Assembly (NCBI GenBank): GCA_036522835.1
Contig: DATDFB010000125.1
Location: forward strand, 1-64,000
Origin: DATDFB01 sp036522835
GTDB taxonomy: Bacteria; Acidobacteriota; Thermoanaerobaculia; Gp7-AA8
Direction: 5' to 3'
Length of the DNA: 64,000 bases
Shown: positions 51,537 through 59,957 of the stretch, in pieces
Layout: the number at the start of each line of letters is the position of its first letter
Position numbering within the stretch: position 1 is the first letter of the stretch
The notes under the pieces: generated by a model
Told to the model about the DNA's origin: nothing
Databases searched by the model: none
Seen by the model: the letters and a program-made list of their open reading frames with translations, nothing else
Program-made: the position numbers and the translations under genes

Positions 51537-52514
51537 ATGCTCCCGCTCCTCCTCGCCCTCGCTCTCAGCAATCCGCTCGGCGCGCCGTTCGCCGGCGGCG
51601 CCCTCTTCGTCTGGAACGGCGGCAGCGGCCTGCGCGCCGAGGTCTACCGCGGCGTGCAGCCGAAGTCGATCGCGCTGCCGGGCGAGCGCTGCTCGATCGC
51701 GCCGGCGGGCGACGTCGCGCTGCTGCTCTGCACGATGGCCGACAGCTCCGTGATCGCCGTGCGCATCGATGCGAATGGCGACGAGATCCCGTCGCGCAGG
51801 ATGATGCCGCTATCCGGGCCGGTGTCGGTCGCGTGGAACGGATCGAAGTTCCTCGTCGCGTGGGTCGACCACGTCGGGCAGATCACGAATCAGCTCTTCG
51901 ACCGCGATCTGAACCCTGTCGGCCCGCCGCACTGGCTGTTCCGTTTTTCGCCGAACGACGTGGCGGTGCAGGTCACGACGGCCGGCGACCGTTTCGTCTA
52001 CCTGATCGAAGAAACGTGGCGCGGCAACTGCGGCATCCCCGAATGTCCGGTGCCGGGTGCGAACGTCAACGTGCAACCCATCGACGCCGCTGGAAACCCG
52101 CTGCCCGAGGTCGTCGTCGCGAATCACGGATGGCGGCCGCGGGCGACGACGGACGGGCGGGAGCTGCTGCTCGTCTGGACCGAGTTCCCCCGCGCCGGCA
52201 TTCACGCCCGGCGCCTCACGCCCGACGGCGCGCTCCTCGGCGACGAAGTCGCGATCGACGGCGGCCCGGCGTACGACGCGTCCGTCGTCTGGGACGGTAC
52301 GTTCTACGACGTCGCCTTCCGGCGCGAGACCGTTCGCGACCTCGCGCGGGTGAACCGGGATCTCGCAACCGTCGTGCAGCTCGAACAGCCGGGTGGCGTG
52401 ACGTCGGAGCTCGTCGTCGCCGGCGATCGTCTCCTGCGTGCACGCGTCGAGGGCGGACAGCTCGTCGTCGAGGACCTCTCGCTCCGCCCGCGCGGCCGTG
52501 CCGCCAAGCACTAA
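51537..52514 (+). CDS. exported protein of unknown function, propeller-like
   Basis: A 325-residue protein with a short signal peptide (MLPLLLALALSNPLGA) and repeated strands of the form VSVAWNGSKFLVAWVDHVGQ, RATTDGRELLLVWTEFPRAG and ASVVWDGTFYDVAFRRETVR, spaced about 80-100 residues, as in propeller blades of secreted integrin-like or WD-like proteins. Function unknown. The frame is open 17 codons upstream into the divergent panE start; the ATG with signal sequence is preferred. The stop overlaps that of the convergent DinB-like gene. Confidence 0.65.
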   Translation: MLPLLLALALSNPLGAPFAGGALFVWNGGSGLRAEVYRGVQPKSIALPGERCSIAPAGDVALLLCTMADSSVIAVRIDANGDEIPSRRMMPLSGPVSVAWNGSKFLVAWVDHVGQITNQLFDRDLNPVGPPHWLFRFSPNDVAVQVTTAGDRFVYLIEETWRGNCGIPECPVPGANVNVQPIDAAGNPLPEVVVANHGWRPRATTDGRELLLVWTEFPRAGIHARRLTPDGALLGDEVAIDGGPAYDASVVWDGTFYDVAFRRETVRDLARVNRDLATVVQLEQPGGVTSELVVAGDRLLRARVEGGQLVVEDLSLRPRGRAAKH

Positions 52515-53041
52515 GGCGTGGCCTGCAGCCACCCGCCCAGGCGCTTGTGCGTGCGCATCCACACCTCGTCGACCGCCCCTTCGCGGAGCATCTTCGTGAT
52601 CCAAAGCACCTGTCCGGCGTGATTCGCCAGATGCGTGGCCACGCCGATCAGGTCTCCCACGACGATCTTGTACATCTTCGGCTCGGGGGAGGGGTCACCG
52701 AGGCGCTCCGGCGTCAGGGCGTTGAACGTCTGTTCCGCCTTCGCCACCATGTCGTCGAACATCTGCAGCAGCTCCGCCTTCGGGATGTGGCGGCGCTCGG
52801 CGAACTCCGCCTCGCGGTCGCGCGCGTAGTCGAACCCGCCGATCTGCCGGTTGAGGTAATGGTTCAGCGAGCCGGTCACGTGGAGCACGATATTGCCGAC
52901 GGAGTTCGACGACTCGTTCGGACGCCACCAGATCTGCTCGTCGTCGAGCATTTCGACGCATTGCCGGATTTCGGCGGGGAAAACGGCCGTGATGCGGGCG
53001 CGGAGGGAGTCGAGGACGGCGGCGGCAATCTCGTCAGCCAT
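52511..53041 (-). CDS. DinB-family (DUF1572-like) protein
   Basis: A 176-residue four-helix DinB/YfiT superfamily protein: QCVEMLDDEQIWWRPNESSN, NIVLHVTGSLNHYLNRQIGG with the first metal-type His, and VGDLIGVATHLANHAGQVLW with His pair (HLANH). Members include metal-dependent thiol transferases and DNA-damage-induced proteins; the role here is unknown. The start (MADEIAAAVLDSLRARITAV) is divergent from pckA across 63 bp. Confidence 0.88.
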   Translation of the reverse strand: MADEIAAAVLDSLRARITAVFPAEIRQCVEMLDDEQIWWRPNESSNSVGNIVLHVTGSLNHYLNRQIGGFDYARDREAEFAERRHIPKAELLQMFDDMVAKAEQTFNALTPERLGDPSPEPKMYKIVVGDLIGVATHLANHAGQVLWITKMLREGAVDEVWMRTHKRLGGWLQATP

Positions 53042-53104
53042 GATTTGTGTAGAATACCGGCTCTTCATTTGCAACGCCCCCGAAATTCCGTCGAGGACGA
53101 TTTC

Positions 53105-54703
53105 ATGACAGAACTGCTCTCCACGAATGAAGTTGCGGCCGCGCCGAAGGCGCGCGCGTCGAAGCCCAAGACCCTCCCGGTCGAGCCGAGAACCGCCATC
53201 TGGAACCCGTCGGCCGAGGAGATTCGCCGTTACGCCGAGGCCATGCCGAACGCGCGGATCACCGAGTGGGGGAACGTCAACGTCGCCACCCGCGTCGTCT
53301 CGCGGTCGAAGCTGTCGACGTTCATCGCCACCGACCGCTCCGCGGAGCATTCGGACCAGACCATCTCCCGCGCCGAGTACGACCGCGTTGCCAGGTTGCA
53401 GGACGACTACATCCGCAACACCGACATGCTCATCGTCGAAGGCTACATCGGCAACGACCCGGAGTTCCGCGTGCCGGCGCGCCTGATGATGGAGAAGGCC
53501 AACGCGAACGTCGCGGCCATGCAGCAGATCCTCTACTACCCGGCCACGGCCGCGGAGCTCGAGCACTTCGAGCCGAGGCTCACCGTCATCTACACGCCGA
53601 ATCTGCCGATGCCGGGCTATCCGGACGACCGCCTCATCGCCGTCGACCTCGAGAATTACATCACCCGCGTCTTCAACTCCGACTACTTCGGCGAGTCGAA
53701 AAAGGGCGGCCTCAGGATGTGGAACAAGCTCGTCTACGAGCGCGGCGGCCTGGCGCTCCACGCCGGCTGCAAAGTCATCCCGGTGGCGGGCGGCACGCGC
53801 GTCGGCCTCATCGTCGGCCTCTCCGGCACCGGCAAGACGACCACGACGTTCACCAAGCAGAACAACTCCCAGCCGGTGCAGGACGACTTCTGCGCGCTCA
53901 TGCCCGGCGGCAAGGTCTATGCGACCGAGAACGGCTGCTTCGCCAAGACCTTCGGCCTCAATCCGAATGACGAGCCGACGATCTACTACGCCTGCGCCTC
54001 GCCGCACGCGTACCTCGAGAACGTCTCGCAGACCGACGGCGGCAAGGTCGACTACTTCGACACCTCGTACACGCCGAACGGCCGCGCCGTCATCCGCATG
54101 CAGGACATCGCCGGCGCCGCCGACGCCCGCGACGTCAAGAAGGTCGACTTTCTCCTCATCCTCAACCGCAACGAGAACATCATCCCCGCCGTGGCCAAGC
54201 TCGAAGGGCCGCTCGCCGCCGCCTACTTCATGCTCGGCGAGACGAAGGGGACGAGCGCGGGCGGCGCGGCGGAAGCCGGGAAGTCGCTGCGCGTTCCCGG
54301 CACGAATCCGTTCTTCCCGCTGCTGCACGCGTATCAGGGGAATCGGATGAACGAGCTGATGAAGTCGAGCCCGATGGAGGTGTATCTGATGAACACCGGG
54401 CGCATCGGCGGCGACGACAAGGACGAGCGCTCGAAGAAGGTTCGTATCCAGCACTCCTCGGCGATTGTGAAGGCCATCGCCGAGGGGACGATCGCGTGGG
54501 AGCGCGACCCCGACTTCGGCTATCTCGTGGCCACGCACGTACCGGAGCTCGACGACGCCGACTACCTGCAGCCGAAGCGGATGTACGAGCGGCAGGGGAG
54601 GCTCGACGAGTACAACGCCCTCGTGGCGAAGTACATGAGCGACCGGCGCGAGTACCTGCGAAAGTGGAAAGGCCTTTCGGAAGAGATCGTTAGCGCGATC
54701 TGA
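53105..54703 (+). CDS. pckA: phosphoenolpyruvate carboxykinase (ATP)
   Basis: A 532-residue enzyme converting oxaloacetate and ATP to phosphoenolpyruvate in gluconeogenesis. Kinase-1a motif GLSGTGKTTT (238-247), kinase-2 QDDFC (259-263), and LGETKGTSAGGAAEAG and NPFFPLLHAYQGNRMNEL of the ATP-dependent type. Length normal. It suits a lifestyle on amino acids and peptides. The ATG used has a weak AGGACG upstream. Fully open frame extends far upstream but is antisense to panE and DinB genes. Confidence 0.97.
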   Translation: MTELLSTNEVAAAPKARASKPKTLPVEPRTAIWNPSAEEIRRYAEAMPNARITEWGNVNVATRVVSRSKLSTFIATDRSAEHSDQTISRAEYDRVARLQDDYIRNTDMLIVEGYIGNDPEFRVPARLMMEKANANVAAMQQILYYPATAAELEHFEPRLTVIYTPNLPMPGYPDDRLIAVDLENYITRVFNSDYFGESKKGGLRMWNKLVYERGGLALHAGCKVIPVAGGTRVGLIVGLSGTGKTTTTFTKQNNSQPVQDDFCALMPGGKVYATENGCFAKTFGLNPNDEPTIYYACASPHAYLENVSQTDGGKVDYFDTSYTPNGRAVIRMQDIAGAADARDVKKVDFLLILNRNENIIPAVAKLEGPLAAAYFMLGETKGTSAGGAAEAGKSLRVPGTNPFFPLLHAYQGNRMNELMKSSPMEVYLMNTGRIGGDDKDERSKKVRIQHSSAIVKAIAEGTIAWERDPDFGYLVATHVPELDDADYLQPKRMYERQGRLDEYNALVAKYMSDRREYLRKWKGLSEEIVSAI

Positions 54704-54760
54704 CATCGCGGCCCGGGCCCCTGTTTGTGTTAGCCTATCGGCACCAACACAGGGGGAATC

Positions 54761-55297
54761 ATGCGACTCGGCGCTCTCGTTCCGGTCTGCCTTCTCGCGG
54801 CATCGATGCACGCCGCGGTGACGACGACGCCGAAAGTCCCCGCGCCGTCGGTGCTCCGCCCGCCGCAGCGAACGACGCTTCGCCACCATCCGCTGCGCCC
54901 CGGCAACCTCGTGACGGACCTCGACGCGCGCGTGCTGGCCGCGCTGTTCGCGTCGATTACGGCCAGCGATTTCGACTTCGCCGTGCGCACCGGCGAGGTG
55001 GGACTCTGCGAAGGGAGCACCTGCAGCGTGCCGGTGACGATCAAGCTTCCCGAGACCGCACCGCCGATGAAGATCGCCATCGCGGTTTCCAACGCGAAGG
55101 GCGAGATCTCCGAGGTGCGCCACGCCGAGTGCGTGACGCAGCAGTGCACGATCCGATTGGTGCTCGAGCGCGGGCGGAACACGATCGCGGTCGGCGCGGG
55201 CGATGCGATCTCGCAGACGGCCGGGATCACGCTGACCACGGTGGAGGCGAGCCCGAACATCTCGATCAGCCAGAAGGCGAAGACGGAGTGGTTCTGA
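54761..55297 (+). CDS. small exported protein of unknown function
   Basis: A 178-residue protein with signal peptide (LGALVPVCLLAASMHA). After a Pro/Arg-rich stretch to about residue 50 comes a beta-sandwich-like region with paired cysteines (VGLCEGSTCSVPVTIKL and AECVTQQCTIRLVLERG), probably two disulphides. No family recognised. Its Shine-Dalgarno (AGGGGG) is part of an inverted repeat (CCCCTGT near 54719 and AACACAGGGG near 54745), so translation might be controlled by RNA folding. Confidence 0.65.
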   Translation: MRLGALVPVCLLAASMHAAVTTTPKVPAPSVLRPPQRTTLRHHPLRPGNLVTDLDARVLAALFASITASDFDFAVRTGEVGLCEGSTCSVPVTIKLPETAPPMKIAIAVSNAKGEISEVRHAECVTQQCTIRLVLERGRNTIAVGAGDAISQTAGITLTTVEASPNISISQKAKTEWF

Positions 55298-55304
55298 GCC
55301 GGTG

Positions 55305-55367
55305 TCATTCCGAGCGCAGCGAGGAACCTCCTACGGTAGGGGGTCCCTCGCTTTGCTCGGGATGACA
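55305..55367. repeat. palindromic repeat family 3 (TCATTCCGAGC type)
   Basis: Left arm GTCATTCCGAGCGCAGCGAGG and right arm CCCTCGCTTTGCTCGGGATGAC are near inverted repeats around ACCTCCTACGGTAGGGGG. This type of element, TCATTCCGAGC...GCTCGGAATGA, is known as a dispersed intergenic repeat in many bacteria. Here it encodes the last residues and stop of the membrane protein on the minus strand. Confidence 0.8.
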
Positions 55368-55582
55368 CGAAGGATCCACCACGTCGCGAGAATCAGCACC
55401 GCGTCCAGCGCAAATACCCACCACCGCGGAAACACCCACGTCGCCGAGACGGCGAAGATGTAGCCGAGCGCCGCGGTCAGAAAGCCGACCGCGCGAATCC
55501 ACTGCCGCTCGGCGCGCTGCAGCACCGCGCCGGCCAGAATGAGGCCGGAAATCACCACTAGCAGGATGGCCGTGTCGCTCAC
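55331..55582 (-). CDS. small membrane protein, C-terminus encoded by a repeat
   Basis: An 83-residue inner-membrane protein with three hydrophobic segments (TAILLVVISGLILAGAVLQ; AVGFLTAALGYIFAVSATW; WWVFALDAVLILATWWILR). The last ten residues (IPSKARDPLP) and the TAG stop come from the family 3 repeat, so the original C-terminus may have been lost. The GTG start overlaps the GNAT stop as GTGA, placing it at the end of the lptFG operon. Function unknown. Confidence 0.65.
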   Translation of the reverse strand: MSDTAILLVVISGLILAGAVLQRAERQWIRAVGFLTAALGYIFAVSATWVFPRWWVFALDAVLILATWWILRVIPSKARDPLP

Positions 55583-56076
55583 GGCCGCACGCCGATCGAC
55601 ATCACGATCGCCGTCGACGCGAACCCCGTCGACGCCACGTACGGCTGCCGATTCCGCTCCTCGTATCCGATCCGGCGCCAGAAACGCTCCGCCGCCTCGT
55701 TCTGCGCCAGCACGGCGATCCAGAGCTTCGTCGCGCCCTGCTCCGCCAGCCACTCCACGAGCTCCTTGTGAATTCGCGGGCCGAGGCCGCGGCTGCGCTC
55801 CGCCGGATCGAGGAGCAGCAAGCCGAGCCACCACTCCGAAGGCTTCCGCGGTTCGGGGAGGAGCAGCGCGAAGGCGGTGAGGCGATCGCCGTCGAACACG
55901 CCGAAGCAGGCGGTGTCGTCCGCCGACGACCCGGGGATCGCGAACGTCAATTCCTTCTCCGCAAGGTCGGGCGCGGGCGGCTCACCCTCGGTCAGCACGA
56001 AGAAATCGGCGCAGCGCTCGAAGAGGCGCTGGACCTGCGGCGCGTCGGCCAGTTCGAGTCGCGCAATGCTCGTCAC
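55579..56076 (-). CDS. GNAT family N-acetyltransferase
   Basis: A 165-residue acetyltransferase of the GNAT fold. The acetyl-CoA binding motif A is RSRGLGPRIHKELVEWLAEQ, followed by LWIAVLAQNEAAERFWRRIG, typical of motif B. It is clearly a paralogue of the neighbouring gene (shared ADAPxVQRLFERC start and GLLLLDPAERxRGLGPxIH). GTG start coupled by GTGA to the upstream paralogue and to the downstream membrane protein. Substrate unknown. Confidence 0.9.
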   Translation of the reverse strand: MTSIARLELADAPQVQRLFERCADFFVLTEGEPPAPDLAEKELTFAIPGSSADDTACFGVFDGDRLTAFALLLPEPRKPSEWWLGLLLLDPAERSRGLGPRIHKELVEWLAEQGATKLWIAVLAQNEAAERFWRRIGYEERNRQPYVASTGFASTAIVMSIGVRP

Positions 56077-56522
56077 GGTGTCAGCTCGCGCCACATCTCG
56101 ATCACCGTTCCGCGGCGGTGCTCGACGTAACCCTGGCGCCGCCAGAATCGCTCCGCGGCGACGTTTTGCGTCTGCACGACGATCCACAGCTTCGTTCCGC
56201 CCTGTGCGGCGATCCAATCGAGTAACTCGCGGTGGATCTGCGGCCCGAGGCCGCGGTTGCGCTCCGCCGGATCGATCAGCAGCAGGCCGAGCGACCACTC
56301 CGGCGCCTTCGGGTAATTTCGAGCGAGCCCCATGAACGCGATGAGACGGTCGCCCTCGAACACGCCGAAGTTGAACGTATCGTCGAGGGTCTTCCCCGGC
56401 GCAATGGCGGTGATCTCCTCCTCCGCCACGCCGGCGCCCTGGATCAGCTCCCAAAACTCCGAGCAGCGCTCGAACAGCCGCTGGACGTGCGGCGCATCGG
56501 CGAGAGTGATCGGCGTGATCAT
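56073..56522 (-). CDS. GNAT family N-acetyltransferase, paralogue
   Basis: A 149-residue GNAT enzyme: LADAPHVQRLFERCSEFWEL, then NFGVFEGDRLIAFMGLARNY, motif A RNRGLGPQIHRELLDWIAAQ and VVQTQNVAAERFWRRQG. About 16 residues shorter than its tandem copy and probably the result of a duplication. It overlaps lptFG by ATGA and the second GNAT by GTGA, so all are in one transcript. Substrate unknown; co-expression with LPS export could indicate an envelope or regulatory role. Confidence 0.9.
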   Translation of the reverse strand: MITPITLADAPHVQRLFERCSEFWELIQGAGVAEEEITAIAPGKTLDDTFNFGVFEGDRLIAFMGLARNYPKAPEWSLGLLLIDPAERNRGLGPQIHRELLDWIAAQGGTKLWIVVQTQNVAAERFWRRQGYVEHRRGTVIEMWRELTP

Positions 56523-58978
56523 GTCTCGACGTTCAGGAACAGGTAGATCGCGGCGATCGCGAAGAGGATGTTCGCGCTCCACGCGCTCAAGAGTCCCGGC
56601 AGGTTCCCGACCTCGCCGAACTTCGTGAAGATGCTGTAGACGCCCCAGTAGGCGATGCCGAGGAGGAGGGCGATGAAGAAGCCGTAGAGCGCGCCGCGGC
56701 GGCCCATGCGGAAGGCGAACGGCAGCGCGATGAGCGCCATGACCACGCTGATGAACGGCCACGACGTCTTCTGGTACAGCTTCACCGTCAGCTCCTCGGC
56801 CGAATATCCGGAGCGGCGGATCGTCTCGATGTACCGCCGCAACTGCGCGAACGTCATCTGCTCCGGCGACTTCACCTCCATCGCGAAATCGTCCGGGCGC
56901 TCGGCGTAATACAGCCGCAGCGGCGCCACGATCGGCGAGTACACGGTCCTCCCGTCGTCGCTGAACGAGCGCATCCAGCCCCCCTGGAACACCCATCCCT
57001 TGCCGTCCCACGTGGCCCGCTCGGCGTAGACGCGGCGCGTCAGGCGGAACTCCGTCGGATGGAACTCCAGCACCTGCACCTGCGAGAGCTGCTTGGCGTT
57101 GTTGTCGTAGGAGAGGAAATTGATGATGTAGCGGCCGTTCTTGCCGAGGAACCAGAGCTTTTGCTGCTGCGTGGCGGCCTGCATGGCGATGGGGCCCTTG
57201 CCGCGGATCTTGTTGTAGAGCTGATCGCGGCGCTGGTTCGCGTACGGCAGGACGAAGTCGAGCATCAGGTAGGCGAGGACGGCGATGATCGCGGCGATGA
57301 AGACCACCGGCAGGGCCACGCGGTAGAGCGACACCCCGCCCGATTTGAGCGCCGTCACCTCGTTGTTCTTCGACAGAATCCCGAACGTCACCAGCGTCGC
57401 CACCAGCACGGAGATCGGCAGCGTCCAGTGCAGAATCTGGAAGATGGTGAAGCGGTAGTACGCCATCACCGTGTGGAAGGCGATGGCGTTCGCGCGGATG
57501 TCGTGCGCGAGGTCGGTGTAGTCGACGATCACGAAGAGCGCCACCGTCGAGATCAGCACCAGCGCCAGAATCTTGGCGAACTCGCGGAGGATGTAGCGGT
57601 CGAGAATGTTCGGGAAGGTGATGTCGAGCCGGTTGAGGATCACCGGCTCCCCATCGACGGCATCGACGGCGATCTGCGCCGCGGAGACGACCGGCGCCGG
57701 CACGGACTCGCGGCGGCGGCGCAGCGCGTCCGGAATCCGGCGCCAGAGCGGCGTGCGGTCCGACTTGAAGCCGGTCTCGCGGTTCGCGCGCGCCAGGAGC
57801 CAGACGCCGAACGCGAGGAGGATGACGTTCGGCGTCCACATGCCGACGGCGGGGGAGACGCGGCCGCTCTGCGCCATGGCCTCGCCGTTGTTGATGAGGA
57901 TGTAGTAGAACAAGATGATCGCGATACTTAAAGAAAAGCCTGAGCTTTTGCCGCCGCGCCGGTTCGTGATCCCGAGCGGCAGCCCGAGGATTCCGAAGAC
58001 GAGGCAGGCGAACGGGATGGCGAACTTCTTGTGGATCTCGACCTTGGTCATCCGGTAGTCGACCTCGATGGCCGGACCCTTCATGTGCGCGTCGACGTTG
58101 GCCCGGTCGAGGAGCTCGCGGAGGTTCATCTCGCGCAGCGACCGGATATAGACGCCTTGCTCGCCGGAGAATTTGTCCGGCAGCTTCATCCGCTGGGTGG
58201 CATTGATGGTGCGGTCGTAGCGGTCGGGCTTCCGCGGGTCCCAGAGGTGCGTCTCGGCGTTGTTGAGGTTCATCCAGACCTGTTTCGACGGTCCGACGAT
58301 GGAGAGCGTGCCGCTCTCGGCGACGATGACTTTCGTCGAGGAGCGCCCTTGCGAGAACGGCAGGGCGTTCTCCGCGGCGGCCGCCGCTTCGACCTGCTGC
58401 TGGACCGTGGCCGGCGCCGGCTTGGCCTCGTCGGGCGACCGGCTGTCGGCGACGAAGACGCCTTTCCAGAGCCCGCTCGCAGGGTCGATGTCGTTGACGT
58501 AGATGATGAGGTTCTCGTATTCGGCGTAGAAGACGCGCGGCTTGATCTCTTTCTCGATCGACGAGGTGAAGACCTCGGCACGCAGCGCGGCGAGCTGGGT
58601 GTTGCCGCGCGGCAGGATGAAGTTCATCAGCCAGAAGTTGAGGAGAAATGTCAGGAAGCTGAAGAGAAAGACCGGGCGGTAGATCGTGCGCGTGGAGATC
58701 CCGAGGGCGCGCATGGCGATGATCTCGGAGTCGGCGGAGAGACGGCCGATGGCGATGAGGATCCCGAACAGCAGCGACATCGGCACGGTCAGCACGACGA
58801 TGTGCGGCAACGACAGCAGCAGGAGCTTGCCGACAACGGCGCCCGGGAGGGAGCGCTTGATGATCATCCCGGCGAAGTCGAAGAGGCTCCGCATCAGGAT
58901 GATGAAGGTGTAGAAGGAAAAGCCGAGCACGGTCGGCGCGATCATTTCCTTGAAGATGTATCGGGAGAGGATCTTCAT
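56519..58978 (-). CDS. LptF-LptG fusion, LPS export permease
   Basis: An 819-residue membrane protein with two consecutive LptF/LptG (YjgP/YjgQ) domains. First copy (about 1-400): LSRYIFKEMIAPTVLGFSFY, then AIGRLSADSEIIAMRALGIS, a periplasmic jellyroll and VEIHKKFAIPFACLVFGILG. An Arg/Pro linker (about 405-450) leads to the second copy (about 460-819): LDRYILREFAKILALVLIST, FGILSKNNEVTALKSGGVSL, jellyroll, and VKLYQKTSWPFISVVMALIA. Normally these are two proteins forming a heterodimer with LptB. The fusion fixes a 1:1 ratio. The lptB and lptC genes are not in the window. Confidence 0.93.
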   Translation of the reverse strand: MKILSRYIFKEMIAPTVLGFSFYTFIILMRSLFDFAGMIIKRSLPGAVVGKLLLLSLPHIVVLTVPMSLLFGILIAIGRLSADSEIIAMRALGISTRTIYRPVFLFSFLTFLLNFWLMNFILPRGNTQLAALRAEVFTSSIEKEIKPRVFYAEYENLIIYVNDIDPASGLWKGVFVADSRSPDEAKPAPATVQQQVEAAAAAENALPFSQGRSSTKVIVAESGTLSIVGPSKQVWMNLNNAETHLWDPRKPDRYDRTINATQRMKLPDKFSGEQGVYIRSLREMNLRELLDRANVDAHMKGPAIEVDYRMTKVEIHKKFAIPFACLVFGILGLPLGITNRRGGKSSGFSLSIAIILFYYILINNGEAMAQSGRVSPAVGMWTPNVILLAFGVWLLARANRETGFKSDRTPLWRRIPDALRRRRESVPAPVVSAAQIAVDAVDGEPVILNRLDITFPNILDRYILREFAKILALVLISTVALFVIVDYTDLAHDIRANAIAFHTVMAYYRFTIFQILHWTLPISVLVATLVTFGILSKNNEVTALKSGGVSLYRVALPVVFIAAIIAVLAYLMLDFVLPYANQRRDQLYNKIRGKGPIAMQAATQQQKLWFLGKNGRYIINFLSYDNNAKQLSQVQVLEFHPTEFRLTRRVYAERATWDGKGWVFQGGWMRSFSDDGRTVYSPIVAPLRLYYAERPDDFAMEVKSPEQMTFAQLRRYIETIRRSGYSAEELTVKLYQKTSWPFISVVMALIALPFAFRMGRRGALYGFFIALLLGIAYWGVYSIFTKFGEVGNLPGLLSAWSANILFAIAAIYLFLNVET

Positions 58979-59006
58979 CAGTTTCCACAGCGTCTGTTAA
59001 GAAGGA

Positions 59007-59957
59007 TTATGTTAATCGCGCGGTGATCTCCACCACGTCGGATAATACTGCCGCCGCCGTCGGCAACGACCCCGCTCCCTTCCCGGCGAACAACATCTCT
59101 CCCACCGCGCGTCCACGGATCAGCACGGCGTTGTTCTCGTCCTTCGCCGCGGCGAGCGGATGCTGCTCCGGTAGCTCGCGCCGTTCGACGCGCAGCTCCA
59201 CGCCGCCGCCCACGCGCCGTGCCGTGGCCACGTGCCGCACGACGCTGCGCCGCGAGCGCGCCCCCTCGACCTCGGCGAGCGTGACGTCGCGGATTCCGTG
59301 CACGCGGACGGAGCGCACCGGCGCGTCGAAGCCCACGCCGGCCAGGATCCGCAACTTCTGCGCCGCGTCGTGGCCGTCGATGTCGAGCGACGGATCGGCC
59401 TCGGCGAACCCCTTCGCCTGCGCGTCCGCGAGCGCGGCGCCGAGCTCGAGCCCGTCGTCCTCCATCCGCGTCAGGACGTAGTTGCACGTCCCGTTGAGAA
59501 TCGCCGAGATCGACTCGATCGAGTCGCCGGCCAGGCCGCGCTCGAGCGCGCGCACGACGGGCACGCCGCCGCAGACGCTGGCCTCGAATCCGATGCGAAC
59601 GCCGCGGCGGCGGCCGGCGGCGAAGAGCTCGCGCCCCTCCGCCGCCAGCAGCGCTTTGTTCGCGGTGACGACGTTGCGTCCGAGGTCGATGGCGCGGCGG
59701 AGGTACGCGCCGGCGCAATGCACGCCGCCGACGAGCTCCACGACGACGTCGACGTCGGCGTCGATCACGTCGACCGCCGAGGTCGTCAGCAGCGACCGGT
59801 CGACGCCGCGAGGTTTGTCGACGTCGCGCACGAGGATTTTGACGATCTCGAGCTCGACGCCGTTACGCGCGCGGATGCGCCGGCGCTCGCGGTCGACGAG
59901 CTCGACGAAGCCGCGGCCGACGGTCCCGCAGCCAAGGAGTCCGATGCGCGCGCGCAT
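59007..59957 (-). CDS. hom: homoserine dehydrogenase
   Basis: A 316-residue NAD(P)-dependent enzyme reducing aspartate semialdehyde to homoserine for threonine and methionine. Rossmann motif LLGCGTVGRGF (9-14), NVVTANKALLAAEG, and the family signature ILNGTCNYVLTRMEDDG followed by GFAEADPSLDIDGHDAAQKL with catalytic Lys/Asp. It lacks the C-terminal ACT domain, so threonine feedback is probably absent. The ATG overlaps the metB stop by 1 bp (TGATG), coupling the two steps to cystathionine. Confidence 0.95.
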   Translation of the reverse strand: MRARIGLLGCGTVGRGFVELVDRERRRIRARNGVELEIVKILVRDVDKPRGVDRSLLTTSAVDVIDADVDVVVELVGGVHCAGAYLRRAIDLGRNVVTANKALLAAEGRELFAAGRRRGVRIGFEASVCGGVPVVRALERGLAGDSIESISAILNGTCNYVLTRMEDDGLELGAALADAQAKGFAEADPSLDIDGHDAAQKLRILAGVGFDAPVRSVRVHGIRDVTLAEVEGARSRRSVVRHVATARRVGGGVELRVERRELPEQHPLAAAKDENNAVLIRGRAVGEMLFAGKGAGSLPTAAAVLSDVVEITARLT

